This document shows positions 25,587 through 36,837 of a stretch of 64,000 nt of DNA, in pieces. Numbering within the stretch: position 1 is the first letter of the stretch; every line of letters begins with the position of its first letter. This DNA comes from Dioscorea cayenensis subsp. rotundata (Eukaryota; Streptophyta; Magnoliopsida; Dioscoreales; Dioscoreaceae): the NCBI RefSeq assembly GCF_009730915.1, contig NC_052475.1, positions 26,225,016 through 26,289,015 on the forward strand. Direction: 5' to 3'. Position numbers and translations under genes: made by a program. Under the pieces are notes generated by a model, which was not told where the DNA came from, did not search any database, and worked only from the letters and a program-made list of their open reading frames with translations.

Positions 25587-26718
25587 TCATTCAGAGTTCA
25601 TGGTATCAACATCCTCTCCGTATGACTCATCTCCATTAGGAACAATAGTTTCTTCGGCTTCATTATCGAAATCCTCAACAACATCTGTACCATTATGTAT
25701 ACGGATGAAGTTATGCAACATACAAGCAACAACCGCAATATCAGTTTGAGAGTCTATTGGGTGGAAAGTTACTACTTTAAGGATTGGAAACCTCATCTTC
25801 AAAATGCCGATGATGCGTTCAACATGATTCCGTAATGACACATGTCGCAAATTAAATAGTTTTTTATAATTGCCCGGTCTAGTTTGCGCTCGACCTTGCT
25901 ATTGCAAATGGTACCGGACACCTCTATATGGAGCAATAAAATTTAGGGTATTAGCATATCCTGCGTCTACTAGATAATATTTACCCCGTGGGACTTCAAA
26001 ACCTTGTTCAATCGAACGTTGGAGAATCCTAGCGTCGGAAGCAGAACCTTCCCAACCAGCTCGTACATATACAAAACGAAGATCAAAATCACATGCAACC
26101 ATAACATTCTGTGATAACATTTGCTTCCTGTTTCTGTAAGGATCTTGCTTATCCAAAGAAATCGTGATTGGAATATGTGTTCCATCAATAGCACCAACAC
26201 AATCCTAAAAAATGAACAAACATATAAACATTTATAAAGACGAAAAAAAATTCACAATAAACTTCATAATATATAGATTTGCCTACCTTGAAATATGGGA
26301 AAAATTTTCGGGTATTCTGAATAACCGGTGATGTCAGTGTCGATGGAGGTTCTATATATTCATGAGCAAGTCGATTATCAGCTTTAAGTACTTTACTAAA
26401 ATATCGACTAACCATTTTTGCAGAATGTTGAAATCACTCTTGCACATCACGGTTACTAGCATTATGAGCTAGAGTGTACATGAACATTGCTAGTTGCTCC
26501 TCGACTGTTGTCCGTTTTGAGTTGCAGAGGAGAGATTTTTCTCTTAGACGATCAACTAGTGCTTGAAATATATAAGGCTCCATACGAAATTCTCTTTTGT
26601 AACGTTCCTCATGACCTTGAAGAATTTCTTGTACATATGCATCACCTGTAAGAATGGATGTGTGATGTTCTACATTGCTGGAAGATGCTGAACATTCTCT
26701 TGACCAATTGTTGAGCAT
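25587..26718 (-). pseudogene. PIF/Harbinger DDE transposase, two in-frame stops
   Basis: Two exons in one frame: 26718-26287 and 26204-25587, with a GT-AG intron between. The nuclease core is recognisable: first acid in GAIDGTHIP, second in YYLVDAGYAN, third in RNHVERIIG, giving an intact D-D-E set. The N-terminal helical region (YVQEILQGHEERYKREFRM...) is the usual DNA-binding part. TGA interrupts after NASNRDVQE, where relatives have Arg (CGA to TGA fits deamination of a methylated CpG). TAG interrupts after VRYHLQ, where relatives have Glu. Reading resumes in the same frame after both. An in-frame open stretch continues upstream of 26718 without an ATG, so the true start may be lost. Confidence 0.85.
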
Positions 26719-26965
26719 AAGTAGATCATCTTCTTCATTTCTTTTCCTCCAAAGATTTAAGGAATCAATGGTGAAACAATGGTTAGAACTATGATTTTTT
26801 TTTCAGTTATGTGTATAATGCAAAGAAATCATGTTGTGTATAAATAGGGGAAAATGATAATGGCTATAATTATAACGACTATATTTACAACGGCTATTTT
26901 TCAAAATTTAATTACCAACGGTTATATTTATTATGTAATAATTATTTATTATGCAAAACAAACAC

Positions 26966-27031
26966 TCATTATATAAGAAAAAAATATGTAATAATTTTTG
27001 TAATATTTTTTTATTTTGTTACCCAAACACC
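26966..27031. repeat. 66-bp Harbinger-end direct repeat, copy 2 (proposed right terminus)
   Basis: Same sequence as 22735-22800 apart from one base. Its last bases ACCCAAACACC form the proposed right inverted terminus, directly followed by TAA. Confidence 0.8.
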
Positions 27032-27034
27032 TAA

Positions 27035-27802
27035 GTATTTGGGATAGGATGTATTTTAAGGCAGCATTCATACCCTCTACGAGATATAATAATAATAATC
27101 ACTGCTAAAGGATTTTGTTTATTGTCAAGTTACAATGGATTGAATTGTTAACTTAAATTTTATTTTTTGACAATTAAAAGGTATATTTTGTCATATAAAT
27201 GCAATAGTGCTTTGCACACAAGTTGTGATTTTGGTTTATTAAACATTAATAACATAATTGAATGATATTTGTAAAATTTGGAGTTTAAATTATAAATTTA
27301 GTTAAAGACAATTACTGTTGTTTTTAATTAAAATAAAAAATTATAAAAGAATGTGTGATACAAATTATAATTGAATATTGACCTTCTTATTGCACTTTGA
27401 AAGACTTAAAAAACATAAATAAATAAGTTTATTAACAGTATTTAAAATAAAATTGTTATTTATTTTGATTCATTATATATGTTTTTTTTTATAAGACGAA
27501 TGAATTATTTTATGAACAATAATTTATTGATTTATTGATACCAAAATTTATAACAAATATTTATGTTTTCTTGAGAGAGGGTGGATTCAAATCTCATTTC
27601 ATGCAATCAAAGTAAAAACACAAATATATTAAAATCCGTACCTATTTATAGATTGTAACTCATTTATTTTTATAATAATAATAATAATAATAAAGTCATT
27701 TGAATTTGATGATTTTTTATCTATTTTTTGTAATTAATGATAGATGTTATACTTATATTTAAAATATATATATATATTATTTATTTTAAAAAAAATTAAT
27801 TA
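27035..27802. other. AT-rich intergenic DNA
   Basis: Very AT-rich, with a short (TAA)n run near 27675-27692 and a (TA)n run near 27764. No gene seen. The promoter of the His-rich gene must lie at its right end. Confidence 0.6.
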
Positions 27803-27855
27803 ATGGCGGAAAACCAAGTTCCGTTGGGGTTCAGATGAGTTCCTGGCGGGGATAA
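27803..27855 (+). promoter_or_regulatory. Two overlapping short upstream ORFs before the His-rich gene
   Basis: An 11-codon ORF (27803-27838) ends in TGA, and that TGA overlaps the ATG of a second, 6-codon ORF (27835-27855, the ATGA arrangement). If transcription starts upstream of 27803 these could lower translation of the main ORF at 27889, which has the better context (AACCATGG). The transcription start is unknown. Confidence 0.35.
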
Positions 27856-27888
27856 ACGGCGGAAGAGAGCCCAAGCTACGAGCAAACC

Positions 27889-30431
27889 ATGGAACCCGAG
27901 CAACCTCATCTCCACCACCACCACCACCACCCACACCTCCATATTCATCCCCACTGCGCCTACCACCATCTCCTCCACTTCCACTGTTGCAGGTCCACAC
28001 CCCACATCCATTTCCACCACCACTGCCCTAACCTCTCTCCGCTTCCATCCTTTGGGTTCCCTCATCGGCCTCCCCCTTTTCCTATTAGATCCATCTCGGA
28101 GGAACCAATTGTTTCAGCTGTTGATCATCCGACTACCATGAGGGAGGGTTTAAGGTGAGTAGCTTACCATGTTAAAGTTTGTGATTTTCTGTTTTGATGG
28201 AAAATTTTGATATAGCGTGGTTCATGTTAATTTTCGGATCAAATTAATATCAAACGCTTATGGTTTGAAGAAAAGAGAAATCACCTAATTATCTGATCAC
28301 TTAAACTTTTTCTTTTTTTTCCATTATGCACTTTTGAATTTTGTAACTACTGAAGATTATTTGATCTCTTCTGAATCATTTCATGAGTATAAATACTGTT
28401 TGATGTTTGTTTTTAACAAGTTAAATTGTTTGGATGTTAAATGGTTAATAGGAGATTATTTGTTAGGGTATTTGGGAGTTTGGAATTCATATATATGGAA
28501 GGAAGCCCAAAGCAGTGATTTTTTTAATGACCTTTTGGTTGTTAATGGAAGATAATGACCAAAATTGGGAAATCATTCACCAAAACACACATCCATGGTA
28601 GATTGTTTAATCACTGGAATTGCAACCAGAATTTGATTCATAGTTTAGTGTTCTGATTTTTGAGGTTATATTATTTAGTCAATCCCATCTAACTACTTGC
28701 TATGGACAAAAAGGCAAAATCAAAAGTTTTGAACGCAAATGTGACATAATCTGATCTCAAAGCTGGATGAAACTAAAAACTTAGAATATGCCTCTAGGCG
28801 AGTCACTAATTTAGGTTCTTTGTCTATTAGAACAGTTATCGATTTGTTATCCTTAGTTGATTTAACTTAACCCATTTTGTAATTCATTGCTTGTGGTAAT
28901 TGCTTGGAAATTTTGGGGAATTATCAGATCCTTGCGGTGTAGAGTGTAGACTATATTATTTTGCCTTAGTAAATTGTCTAATTGTTAAACTCTGTAGAAT
29001 CTCACAAAGAGTCAAGTATTAATTCGGATTTGAACAACATGCAGAAATAGCTCAACTGTTGTTTGTAACTGATCAACTAAGTAAACAAGATGCATCTTTC
29101 TTAACCTGATTGATGGTTACAACCATCCTTCAGAAATCAGTGCAGCTTCAAGACCTTCCAGTAACTGCTGAACTATTGAAATAGGAGGCACAAAGTTTAC
29201 ACAGGAAAGTCTATAGGCCCAAAGAAAATAAAGGCAAGAGTTGAATGTTTTAGCTGGTGTCATACTTTTTTTTCTTCTCTCTTTTTATCTGGTGTGCAGT
29301 TGTGCTGTTCTCATAAATTTGCATCAGTGACTTCCTGCTGATTTCGTTGCTCATGGAGTGTGACGGTTGCGCTCCTCTCTGTCTTTTTCCAAACCTCATC
29401 TTTTAAAAGATCTTGCAAACTTGCATCTATGAAATCTAATCATTATGCTTCCATTTTGCTTTTGCTGGGATTTTGGAACCCTATTGCCTTTCAGATGTAG
29501 TTTAAATCCTTATATGGGCTACTTTCTCTGTGGACTGTCTTCCAAAGTCTTGTCCAAATTATAATCTGGCAAATCACAGTCATGGTCAGATATCATTTAC
29601 CACTCTCCAGGGAAAATCAATATCTAAATTGTGTCAACATTATTGTAAAATAGTGAAATAGTTGGGACTATTGTATCAAGTATCTAAAGCACATTGTGTG
29701 CTTCAGACTGAAGACCGTGAATGGATAGAGTGGGCTATGGTCTTGTTTTTTCATAATTGATCAATGGCCTGAATACCATAAGCACAAACATGTTAGTGTG
29801 TACCCCTATTTTTTTTCGTTTTAGCATATCTCTTACCTGTGCTATCACCTTAATTAGCTTTTGTTTAATTAAACTGCATAGCATTTGCTTATGTTGATTC
29901 TGATGTGCATGCTCTTCTATTTTTAACATTTCACGTGACAAAAACATGTTAAGGAAACCTTGATCTGACAATACTTACTATAGATAATGTGCAAACCTTC
30001 TCTTAGGTATGATTTCCAGTTGTTGTTGGTTACTAGCAACTCCTAGTCTGGATCTTTTTTGGGCTTTTCCTTTATATTGCTACAAGTCATCTACTGTCTT
30101 TTGAGAATGCTTGATCCCCTGCATCTATAATCCATTATTTTTCAGATCATATAATTTTGAAAGTCTTATTCCTAAATGCAGTTTGCAGAAGCAAGAGTTT
30201 AACGAGGACTTGCAATTAGATGATGAAGACGAAGAGGTTGAATTTGTTTTGACTGATGAATGGAGGGAATTCTTCGCAAAATCTGAAGCTAAACGGAGAG
30301 CCGGTAATGCATCGTATTTTTCTCTAAATTATTGATTTTCTAATAATTTTTTTTTACGTCACAAAAACCTGAGTTTTGTACCACCATGCACAGATAAACA
30401 GCGGAAACAAAAGGCTAGAAATAGGAAGTGA
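27889..30431 (+). CDS. Small His-rich protein, 141 aa, unknown function
   Basis: Three exons, 27889-28154, 30182-30303 and 30394-30431, join in frame for 426 nt with GT-AG introns (about 2.0 kb and 90 bp). The first 47 residues contain 20 His, including a run of six, plus four Cys (23, 33, 34, 46): a plausible metal-binding or localisation tract. A Pro-rich linker follows. The C-terminal part (KQEFNEDLQLDDEDEE, then FVLTDEWREFFAKSEAKRR and a basic end DKQRKQKARNRK) looks like a conserved, helical acidic-then-basic module and is the part I would trust as constrained. I do not recognise a named family. The opposite-strand ORF over exon 1 is a shadow of the repetitive codons. Confidence 0.75.
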
Positions 30432-31172
30432 ATTTCCAGACATTGTTTTGCAAGTCTGTTTTTGTTGATGGCCAAGGATTGGATACAGCTATTGAGTTGA
30501 AATCAGGAACTTTACCTTCTCACAAACAACATTTTCATGCTGCCTGGAGTTTGTTATATTTGTATCAGACCACATTCAATGCTCTCTGAACTTTTTGTAA
30601 CAATGCTTTTGATTCTTATATATTGTCTTGCATTTAGAGTTAAAAGTACTTGGGTTGGACCCCTCTTAATTTTCCAGTCTAAACTTAAAAAAAAACTTTA
30701 TTTACCAAAAAATTCAGAAAAATCATTTATATTTCTTTTTATTAAAAAAAATACCGACTCCGCCTTTGATATACTTCATTTTTGAATCGTAATTTTGTTT
30801 AGTTTTCCCTCTAGTGATAATTTTTATCAATCAAAACTAAAATTTGTAAAATAGAAAAATAATAAGAATTTTTTTTATTAAAATTAAAAATTTTATTTAA
30901 AAATAACTGTATTTTTACCGATCTGTTAATCTACTGACATCGATCTCTTATGTAGTATGTTTCATATGAAATGAGGGTATATGTGATTGTTAAAATTCTT
31001 TCTTATGTACGTCTTAACTTACCCTAAATAAAAATAGAGGCAATTGTCGCTTATTTGTTAAAAAATTAAAAATTAAAAATAACGGTAATTTCAATTTCTG
31101 AACTTCCTGAGGTTAGTTTGTAAATAAAACCCCAAACTCTCTCGCTTCTTTTCGCTCGCTTTCTTGAAAACC
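30432..31172. other. AT-rich intergenic DNA upstream of EFL1
   Basis: Poly-A/T-rich sequence with no gene. The last roughly 100 bp become CT-rich (CTCTCTCGCTTC), typical of a plant transcript leader. Confidence 0.55.
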
Positions 31173-31181
31173 AAACCCTAA
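31173..31181 (+). promoter_or_regulatory. telo-box AAACCCTAA in the EFL1 leader/promoter
   Basis: An exact AAACCCTAA about 750 bp before the ATG, next to a CT-rich leader. A likely 5'-UTR donor (CTCAG/GTGATC) follows near 31280. Telo-boxes are common in plant ribosomal-protein and ribosome-biogenesis promoters, which suits the downstream gene. Confidence 0.55.
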
Positions 31182-31922
31182 CGCGAAAAGGGAAGTCCTT
31201 TCTAATTTCAATCGAAGACGCCAGCTGATTACCAGAAGAATAGGAAAAGGTTCACGGTTGGAGTTCCTCGTTGTTTTCTCAGGTGATCTTTCCTACTTGT
31301 GGTTCTTCGAAAAAAAATCTGAGTTTCTAGGGCTTGTTTAGCACTTAATTTCTCATAAATCCAACATTTTTGAGCTGATACGTCTCATTCATAGCTGATG
31401 CGTCTCATTCATAGTTTGATTTCTGGAAAGAAGTTGTTCTGAGGTTTTGGATCGTTTTAATTAGATTGTTACTGCAAAAAAGAATGCCTTTAGAGAGTTT
31501 GTTCATGATTTCATTGGTGCAATTATACTGGGATGTCAGAGGTTTTCCTCTTGAAAAGATTTGGTTTTTAATCTTTATTAATCATTACCTGAGTTTATTG
31601 AATCCCTGTGTTCTTGTGGATGAATTTGCGTATGAAGGTATGAAATAAGCTTCTTTTTTTTTTCTTTTTTTTCTCAGTACCTGAATGTTTGCTAGTTTTA
31701 ATTTTTTTCTATTCAGCATTGTTGGTTTTTGTTCTTCTTCACCTTTTAATTAGAAAATAAGTATTGAGCAAACAAAGTGCTCATTGTCTTTGAACTGTTA
31801 AATAAGCACTATTATTATTTGCTTGGGTAATGGTTATTGTAATGCCTTTTGTTTGACATGAGAATTGTTCTTTTTTTTTTCTTGATTTCCAATGTTTGTG
31901 CTTTTTTTTTTCTCATGCCAAG

Positions 31923-34900
31923 ATGGAGGAACTTGGTCAGCAAAAAATTCGAAACATCTGCATCCTTGCACATGTTGATCATGGAAAGACCACGCTTGCA
32001 GACCATCTGATTGCCTCATGTGGTGGTGGAATTCTTCACCCAAAACTTGCTGGCCGACTAAGGTTCATGGATTTTCTTGATGAAGAACAAAGGCGTGCTA
32101 TCACAATGAAAAGCTCTTCAATTTCTCTCCAATACAAGGGTCACTCCATTAATCTGATTGACTCTCCTGGACACATGGATTTCTGCAGCGAGGTCTCCAC
32201 TGCTGCGCGGTTGAGTGATGGAGCCCTAGTTTTAGTAGATGCAGTCGAGGGTGTTCATATCCAAACACACGCTGTTCTCCATCAGGCTTGGGTGGAGAAG
32301 TTGACTCCTTGTTTAGTTCTGAACAAGATAGACAGACTGATCACAGAACTTAAACTTAGTCCAATGGAAGCTTACAACAGATTACAAAGGATTGTTCATG
32401 AGGTGAATGGAATTGTCAGTGCATACAAGTCAGAAAAGTATCTTTCTGATGTTGATTCTCTCCTTTCGGGAACAAGTAGTGTTGGTGATCAGGAATTTGT
32501 GGAGGACGATGAGGAAGACACATTCCAACCACAAAAAGGGAATGTAGCTTTTGTCTGTGCATTGGATGGGTGGGGTTTCAGTATAAGCCAATTTGCTGAA
32601 TTTTATGCTTCTAAGTTGGGGGCAAGCACAACTGCTCTGCTGAAGGGCTTATGGGGTCCACGATATTATAACACTAAGAAAATGATGATTGTTGGAAAGA
32701 AGGGAATGGATAGTCTTGGTAAAGATCTGCAGCCCATGTTTGTGCAATTTGTGCTTAAGCCTCTCTGGCAGGTGTACCAGGGAGCTCTGGATGCTGATGG
32801 TGACAAAGGGATGCTTGACAAGGTCATCAAAACCTTTAACTTGGCAATCCCACCTCGTGACTTGCAAAACAAAGATCCTAAGGTTGTTCTTCAATCTGTC
32901 ATGAGCCGGTGGCTTCCGTTGTCTGATTCTATCTTGTCAATGGTGGTTAATTGTGTGCCCGATCCATTGTCTGCCCAATCTATTCGGATATCACGTTTGC
33001 TTCCCAAGAGAGAGTTAACATTGGATGATTTGAGTCACAACCCTGACGTGGTTGCTGAAGCTGAGCATGTGAGAAAATGCATTGAAACTTGTAATTCGAA
33101 TAATGAAGCTCCATGTGTTGCATTTGTTTCAAAAATGTTTGCTGTCCCATATAAGATGCTTCCACAAAGATGTCCAAATGGTGAAGCTCTCAACAGTCAA
33201 CATTTAGGAGAGGTTGGGGTTGGGGAATCAGAGGAGTGCTTTTTGGCATTTGCCAGAATATTCAGTGGGGTTCTTCACTCAGGGCAGAAGATATTTGTTC
33301 TTTCTGCCTTGTATGATCCTTTGAACGCAGATTCTGTGCAGAAGCATCTCCAGGAGGCGGAGCTGCAGTCTTTGTATCTCATGATGGGCCAAGGGCTGAA
33401 ACCAGTTTACTCTGCCAGTGCAGGAAATATTGTGGCCATTCAAGGTTTGGGTCAGCATATTTTGAAGAGTGCAACTCTCTCATCTACTAGAAATTGTTGG
33501 CCGTTCTCAAGTTTAATGTTTCAGGTGGCACCTACTCTTAGGGTGGCTATTGAGCCTTCAGATCCATCTGACATGGGTGCACTTATGAGGGGTCTGAAGC
33601 TTCTTAATCGAGCAGATCCTTTTGTAGAAGTTACGGTTTCTTCTAGAGGTGAACATGTGCTTGCGGCTGCAGGAGAAGTCCATCTGGAGAGATGCGTGAA
33701 GGATTTGAAGGAAAGATTTGCCAAGGTGAGCTTGGCAGTATCCCCTCCTCTTGTTTCATACAAAGAGACTATTGATGAGGATGGAACTGCCTTCTTGGAT
33801 AGCTCAAAGACATCTATTGGTGGTGCAGAATGGATTGAGAAGACCACACCCAATGGAAGATGCACGGTAAGAGTGCAAGTCATGAAAATGCCTGCTGCTC
33901 TTACCAAATTCCTGGAGGAAAGTTCTGACTTTCTTGGAGACATAATAGAGGGGAAATCTGGGAAAAGAAACGGAAGCTTGAACTCACATAGTGAGCATGA
34001 TGATATTGATCCTGTTGTGGCACTGAGGGAGCGGATTGTTGATTGCATAGAGACTGAATTAGAGTCCTCTTCTTCTCAAACGGACAAAGAAAGTTTTGAG
34101 AAATATCAAAAAATGTGGTCTCGGTTTCTTCAGAGAATATGGTCACTTGGTCCTAGGCAGGTTGGGCCTAACATTCTTATAGTTCCAGATTCGAGGGCCA
34201 GAGGTTCAATTACTTCTAGCAGCGGCCAAACAGGTATTCTTCTATGCGGTCCTTGCCATGTATCTAGAAGGCTTGGGCTTTTAGACTCCTCTGATTTAGA
34301 AAATGATGAAAAACAAACCAAATCGGGAGAATCAATAGAAGAAATAGAGTCTCTATACGTGGAGGCAGAGGGTCTCAAAAGCAGCATTGTTTCAGGATTT
34401 CAGTTGGCAACGGCTGCAGGACCTTTATGTGACGAGCCCATGTGGGGCCTGGCATTTTTTGTTGAGCCTTACATCTTTCCTGACAACTCCGAATCTAGCC
34501 ATCTCCCGGATCAATACGGTATTTTCAGTGGGCAGGTGATGACTGCTGTAAAAGAAGCTTGTAGGGTGGCTGTGCTTCAGAACAAACCAAGACTTGTGGA
34601 AGCAATGTACTTCTGTGAGCTGAACACACCTACGGAATATCTAGGTCCGATGTATGCAGTTCTTGCTAGGAGGCGAGCTAGAGTTTTGAAAGAGGAAATG
34701 CAAGAAGGCTCTGCTTTGTTTACAGTGCATGCTTATGTACCCGTTGCCGAAAGCTTTGGGTTCGCGGATGAGCTCCGTAGATGGACCTCAGGTGCTTCAA
34801 GTGCCCTGCTTGTTTTGAGCCATTGGGAGATGCTTCCACAGGACCCATTTTTTGTTCCAAAGACTGAGGAGGAGATTGAAGAATATGGTGACGGTGCTAG

Positions 34901-35021
34901 TGTCCCTCCAAACATTGCGAGGAAGCTTATGAACTCAGTGAGGAGAAGAAAAGGCCTATCTGTTGAGGAAAAGGTGGTTCAACATGCAACCAAACAAAGA
35001 ACGCTGGCCCGGAAGGTATGA
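31923..35021 (+). CDS. EFL1: EFL1/Ria1-type GTPase (elongation factor 2-like), 60S ribosome maturation
   Basis: A single-exon ORF of 1032 aa plus TGA. It is paralogous to eEF2; in yeast and human, EFL1 with SBDS releases the anti-association factor eIF6/Tif6 from cytoplasmic pre-60S subunits. G-domain motifs: G1 AHVDHGKT at 16-23, a switch-I-like RRAITMKSS around 57-65, G3 DSPGH at 80-84, G4 NKID at 134-137. An acidic insertion (QEFVEDDEEDTF) follows the G domain as in the EFL1 branch. Domain II and the C-terminal EF-G domains III-V are recognisable, with YFCELNTPTEYLGPMYAVLARRRARV and VPVAESFGFADELRRWTSG near the end. Length agrees with plant orthologues of about 1015-1030 aa. The ATG at 31923 (MEELGQQKIRNICILAHVDHG) is preferred over the in-frame 31896, which lies in the probable 5'-UTR intron. 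An AATAAA lies at 35208. Confidence 0.95.
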   Translation: MEELGQQKIRNICILAHVDHGKTTLADHLIASCGGGILHPKLAGRLRFMDFLDEEQRRAITMKSSSISLQYKGHSINLIDSPGHMDFCSEVSTAARLSDGALVLVDAVEGVHIQTHAVLHQAWVEKLTPCLVLNKIDRLITELKLSPMEAYNRLQRIVHEVNGIVSAYKSEKYLSDVDSLLSGTSSVGDQEFVEDDEEDTFQPQKGNVAFVCALDGWGFSISQFAEFYASKLGASTTALLKGLWGPRYYNTKKMMIVGKKGMDSLGKDLQPMFVQFVLKPLWQVYQGALDADGDKGMLDKVIKTFNLAIPPRDLQNKDPKVVLQSVMSRWLPLSDSILSMVVNCVPDPLSAQSIRISRLLPKRELTLDDLSHNPDVVAEAEHVRKCIETCNSNNEAPCVAFVSKMFAVPYKMLPQRCPNGEALNSQHLGEVGVGESEECFLAFARIFSGVLHSGQKIFVLSALYDPLNADSVQKHLQEAELQSLYLMMGQGLKPVYSASAGNIVAIQGLGQHILKSATLSSTRNCWPFSSLMFQVAPTLRVAIEPSDPSDMGALMRGLKLLNRADPFVEVTVSSRGEHVLAAAGEVHLERCVKDLKERFAKVSLAVSPPLVSYKETIDEDGTAFLDSSKTSIGGAEWIEKTTPNGRCTVRVQVMKMPAALTKFLEESSDFLGDIIEGKSGKRNGSLNSHSEHDDIDPVVALRERIVDCIETELESSSSQTDKESFEKYQKMWSRFLQRIWSLGPRQVGPNILIVPDSRARGSITSSSGQTGILLCGPCHVSRRLGLLDSSDLENDEKQTKSGESIEEIESLYVEAEGLKSSIVSGFQLATAAGPLCDEPMWGLAFFVEPYIFPDNSESSHLPDQYGIFSGQVMTAVKEACRVAVLQNKPRLVEAMYFCELNTPTEYLGPMYAVLARRRARVLKEEMQEGSALFTVHAYVPVAESFGFADELRRWTSGASSALLVLSHWEMLPQDPFFVPKTEEEIEEYGDGASVPPNIARKLMNSVRRRKGLSVEEKVVQHATKQRTLARKV

Positions 35022-35730
35022 AGCTTACGCTACAGAGTTACGAGATTAATTTTGTTTTTTTTCTTAGCTAAGAAAACATTTTTGTCATAATGCATCAAAG
35101 AAACATTTTTGTCTTGATACATAGATGATGTGCTTTACTGGGCAAGCTATTCATGTTCCTGAGTTTGACTTGTATATTGATTTCTTTACTTTGATTGCAA
35201 TATTGGTAATAAAAAGGTGCAAATTTGAAAATTCCATCTTATCACAGTTAATTGTGGCTTTTGAATTTCATCATTAACTTCACTGGTCAAAACATATTAG
35301 TCTCTTCAACTTCAGTTTATTCAAGTTTAAATCATGACGTTGGTGCTTGCTCTTCTTTTTTCTTTCTTTCGCTTTTGAAATTGAAGGCCTTGTGATAATC
35401 ATCCTTGAATTCTAACTACCTTGATTGGATTGGCTTATCAAAAAAGTGTTTTTCAATTTAGTAGAAGTCTTCTTGTAGAGAACTTAAGCATTCTTTTTCA
35501 GATCTCGTGTTTGGATCGCTTTTTCGTAAAAAAATAGAAACCGTAAAAAACCGAAAATAACTTTTTATCATAAAGTTCTGGTCACTGCTATTTTTTCTAG
35601 AAAAACCAATACAAACAATTTCTTTTGAACCTAGAAATGCTTAAATTATAAAAAAACACTTTTGAGTTTTTCAAAAACTAATCCAAATAAACCCTTAATC
35701 TAGAAAGCATGATTTATTTTTTAATGTTGT

Positions 35731-35775
<45 letters not shown>

Positions 35776-36513
35776 GAAGTAGACATGTATAAATAGAATT
35801 TTCTTTCCATTTCCTTTTGTCATTTTTCTCAAGACAGACTCGTACCACACAAATCTCAAAATTGCTTGCCTGCTTGCGCCTCCCCACCCCTTGGCAGGGG
35901 GGCCTTAAATTACATCAATTTTCCAGTGAAAAAATAACAATTTTGTTACATGGAATTTGCATGGCAGAAATATTCATATGGATATACACCAGAAAAGGCG
36001 ACATCTGGTTGTCAGCCTGCTATAACAACCACCGCAGAATAAAATATCCAATCACACACACACACACACAAGCACCGCACAATTGTTCTGCTGGAAACCT
36101 TAAAAAACCAGTGTTTCAAATGAACATAAGAAACAAGATTCTGACAATAATGGTTCTACTTCTATTAAAGCCGAACATTAGAAAATCATCAATTAGTCAA
36201 AGCTTTTCATTAGCCATACACAAGTCACAAACGTTCCCTGGTTGCGGTTAAGGCACATGACTCAGCATTATATACACAGAGAAACACAGCCAAGCACACC
36301 TTGTAAGTTACCCAAGCCTTACTGCAAACATTGCAAAACATCTCCCCTTATGTACAGTGGCTTTATTGCCAATAAAGCCTTGTATACAGACAACAGACCT
36401 ATATCTGGTGACAGATTGGATACAACCAGAATAACCTATATATTGCGTGGTATATTATTTTGGTGATATACCATTACTTGGGCCAGATTTACAATCAAAC
36501 TTGCATTAATGAT
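35022..36513. other. Intergenic region between convergent EFL1 and J-protein gene
   Basis: Contains the 3' UTRs of both neighbours and two microsatellites (an ATC run at 35731-35775 and an AC run at 36053-36070). No coding exon is supported. Confidence 0.6.
35731..35775. repeat. (ATC)15 microsatellite
   Basis: Fifteen perfect ATC units downstream of EFL1. Confidence 0.95.
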
Positions 36514-36674
36514 TCATCCCTTTGCCTGGCGCATTCGAGCTCCCCATGACAAGTTCTCCATTGAATCCCTTTGCTTGCTTCGCATCTTCAATGTTTCAAG
36601 CTGATCTTGCCATCTGTTCTTCCATGCAGCTTTCTCTTCCAGTTCCTAATTCAAAACAAAGTAAATAATGCTCA

Positions 36675-36709
<35 letters not shown>

Positions 36710-36804
36710 GCAGACGGGTAATATCTGGGAATAATTTATATAAGTACAGTGGCAGGATAACAAATTATTATAGGAGAAAATGAGTTACTAGGATTGTCAG
36801 AAAC

Positions 36805-36837
<33 letters not shown>

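Larger units (their letters stand above)
22974..27031. mobile_element. PIF/Harbinger DNA transposon, about 4.06 kb, degenerate coding capacity
   Basis: Two divergent-family ORFs typical of PIF/Harbinger are present in convergent orientation: a Myb/SANT-like ORF1 (+) and a DDE_Tnp_4-type transposase (-). Proposed ends are TGGTCGTTTGGGT on the left and ACCCAAACACC on the right, imperfect inverted repeats of GGTGTTTGGGT. TAA stands outside both ends (22971-22973 and 27032-27034), fitting the 3-bp TWA target preference of the superfamily. The left end is diverged and lies among other end-like fragments, so it may be wrong by tens to a few hundred bases; the right end is firmer. All three premature stops are single-base changes, so decay looks recent. 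Confidence 0.8.

Noticed and set aside
27796-28065. Minus-strand open frame rich in Val/Gly opposite the His-rich exon
   Set aside because: It is the antisense of CAC/CAT repeats; splicing and a conserved-looking C-terminus support the plus strand.
33521-34048. 175-codon minus-strand open frame inside EFL1
   Set aside because: Antisense shadow of a well-supported coding exon.
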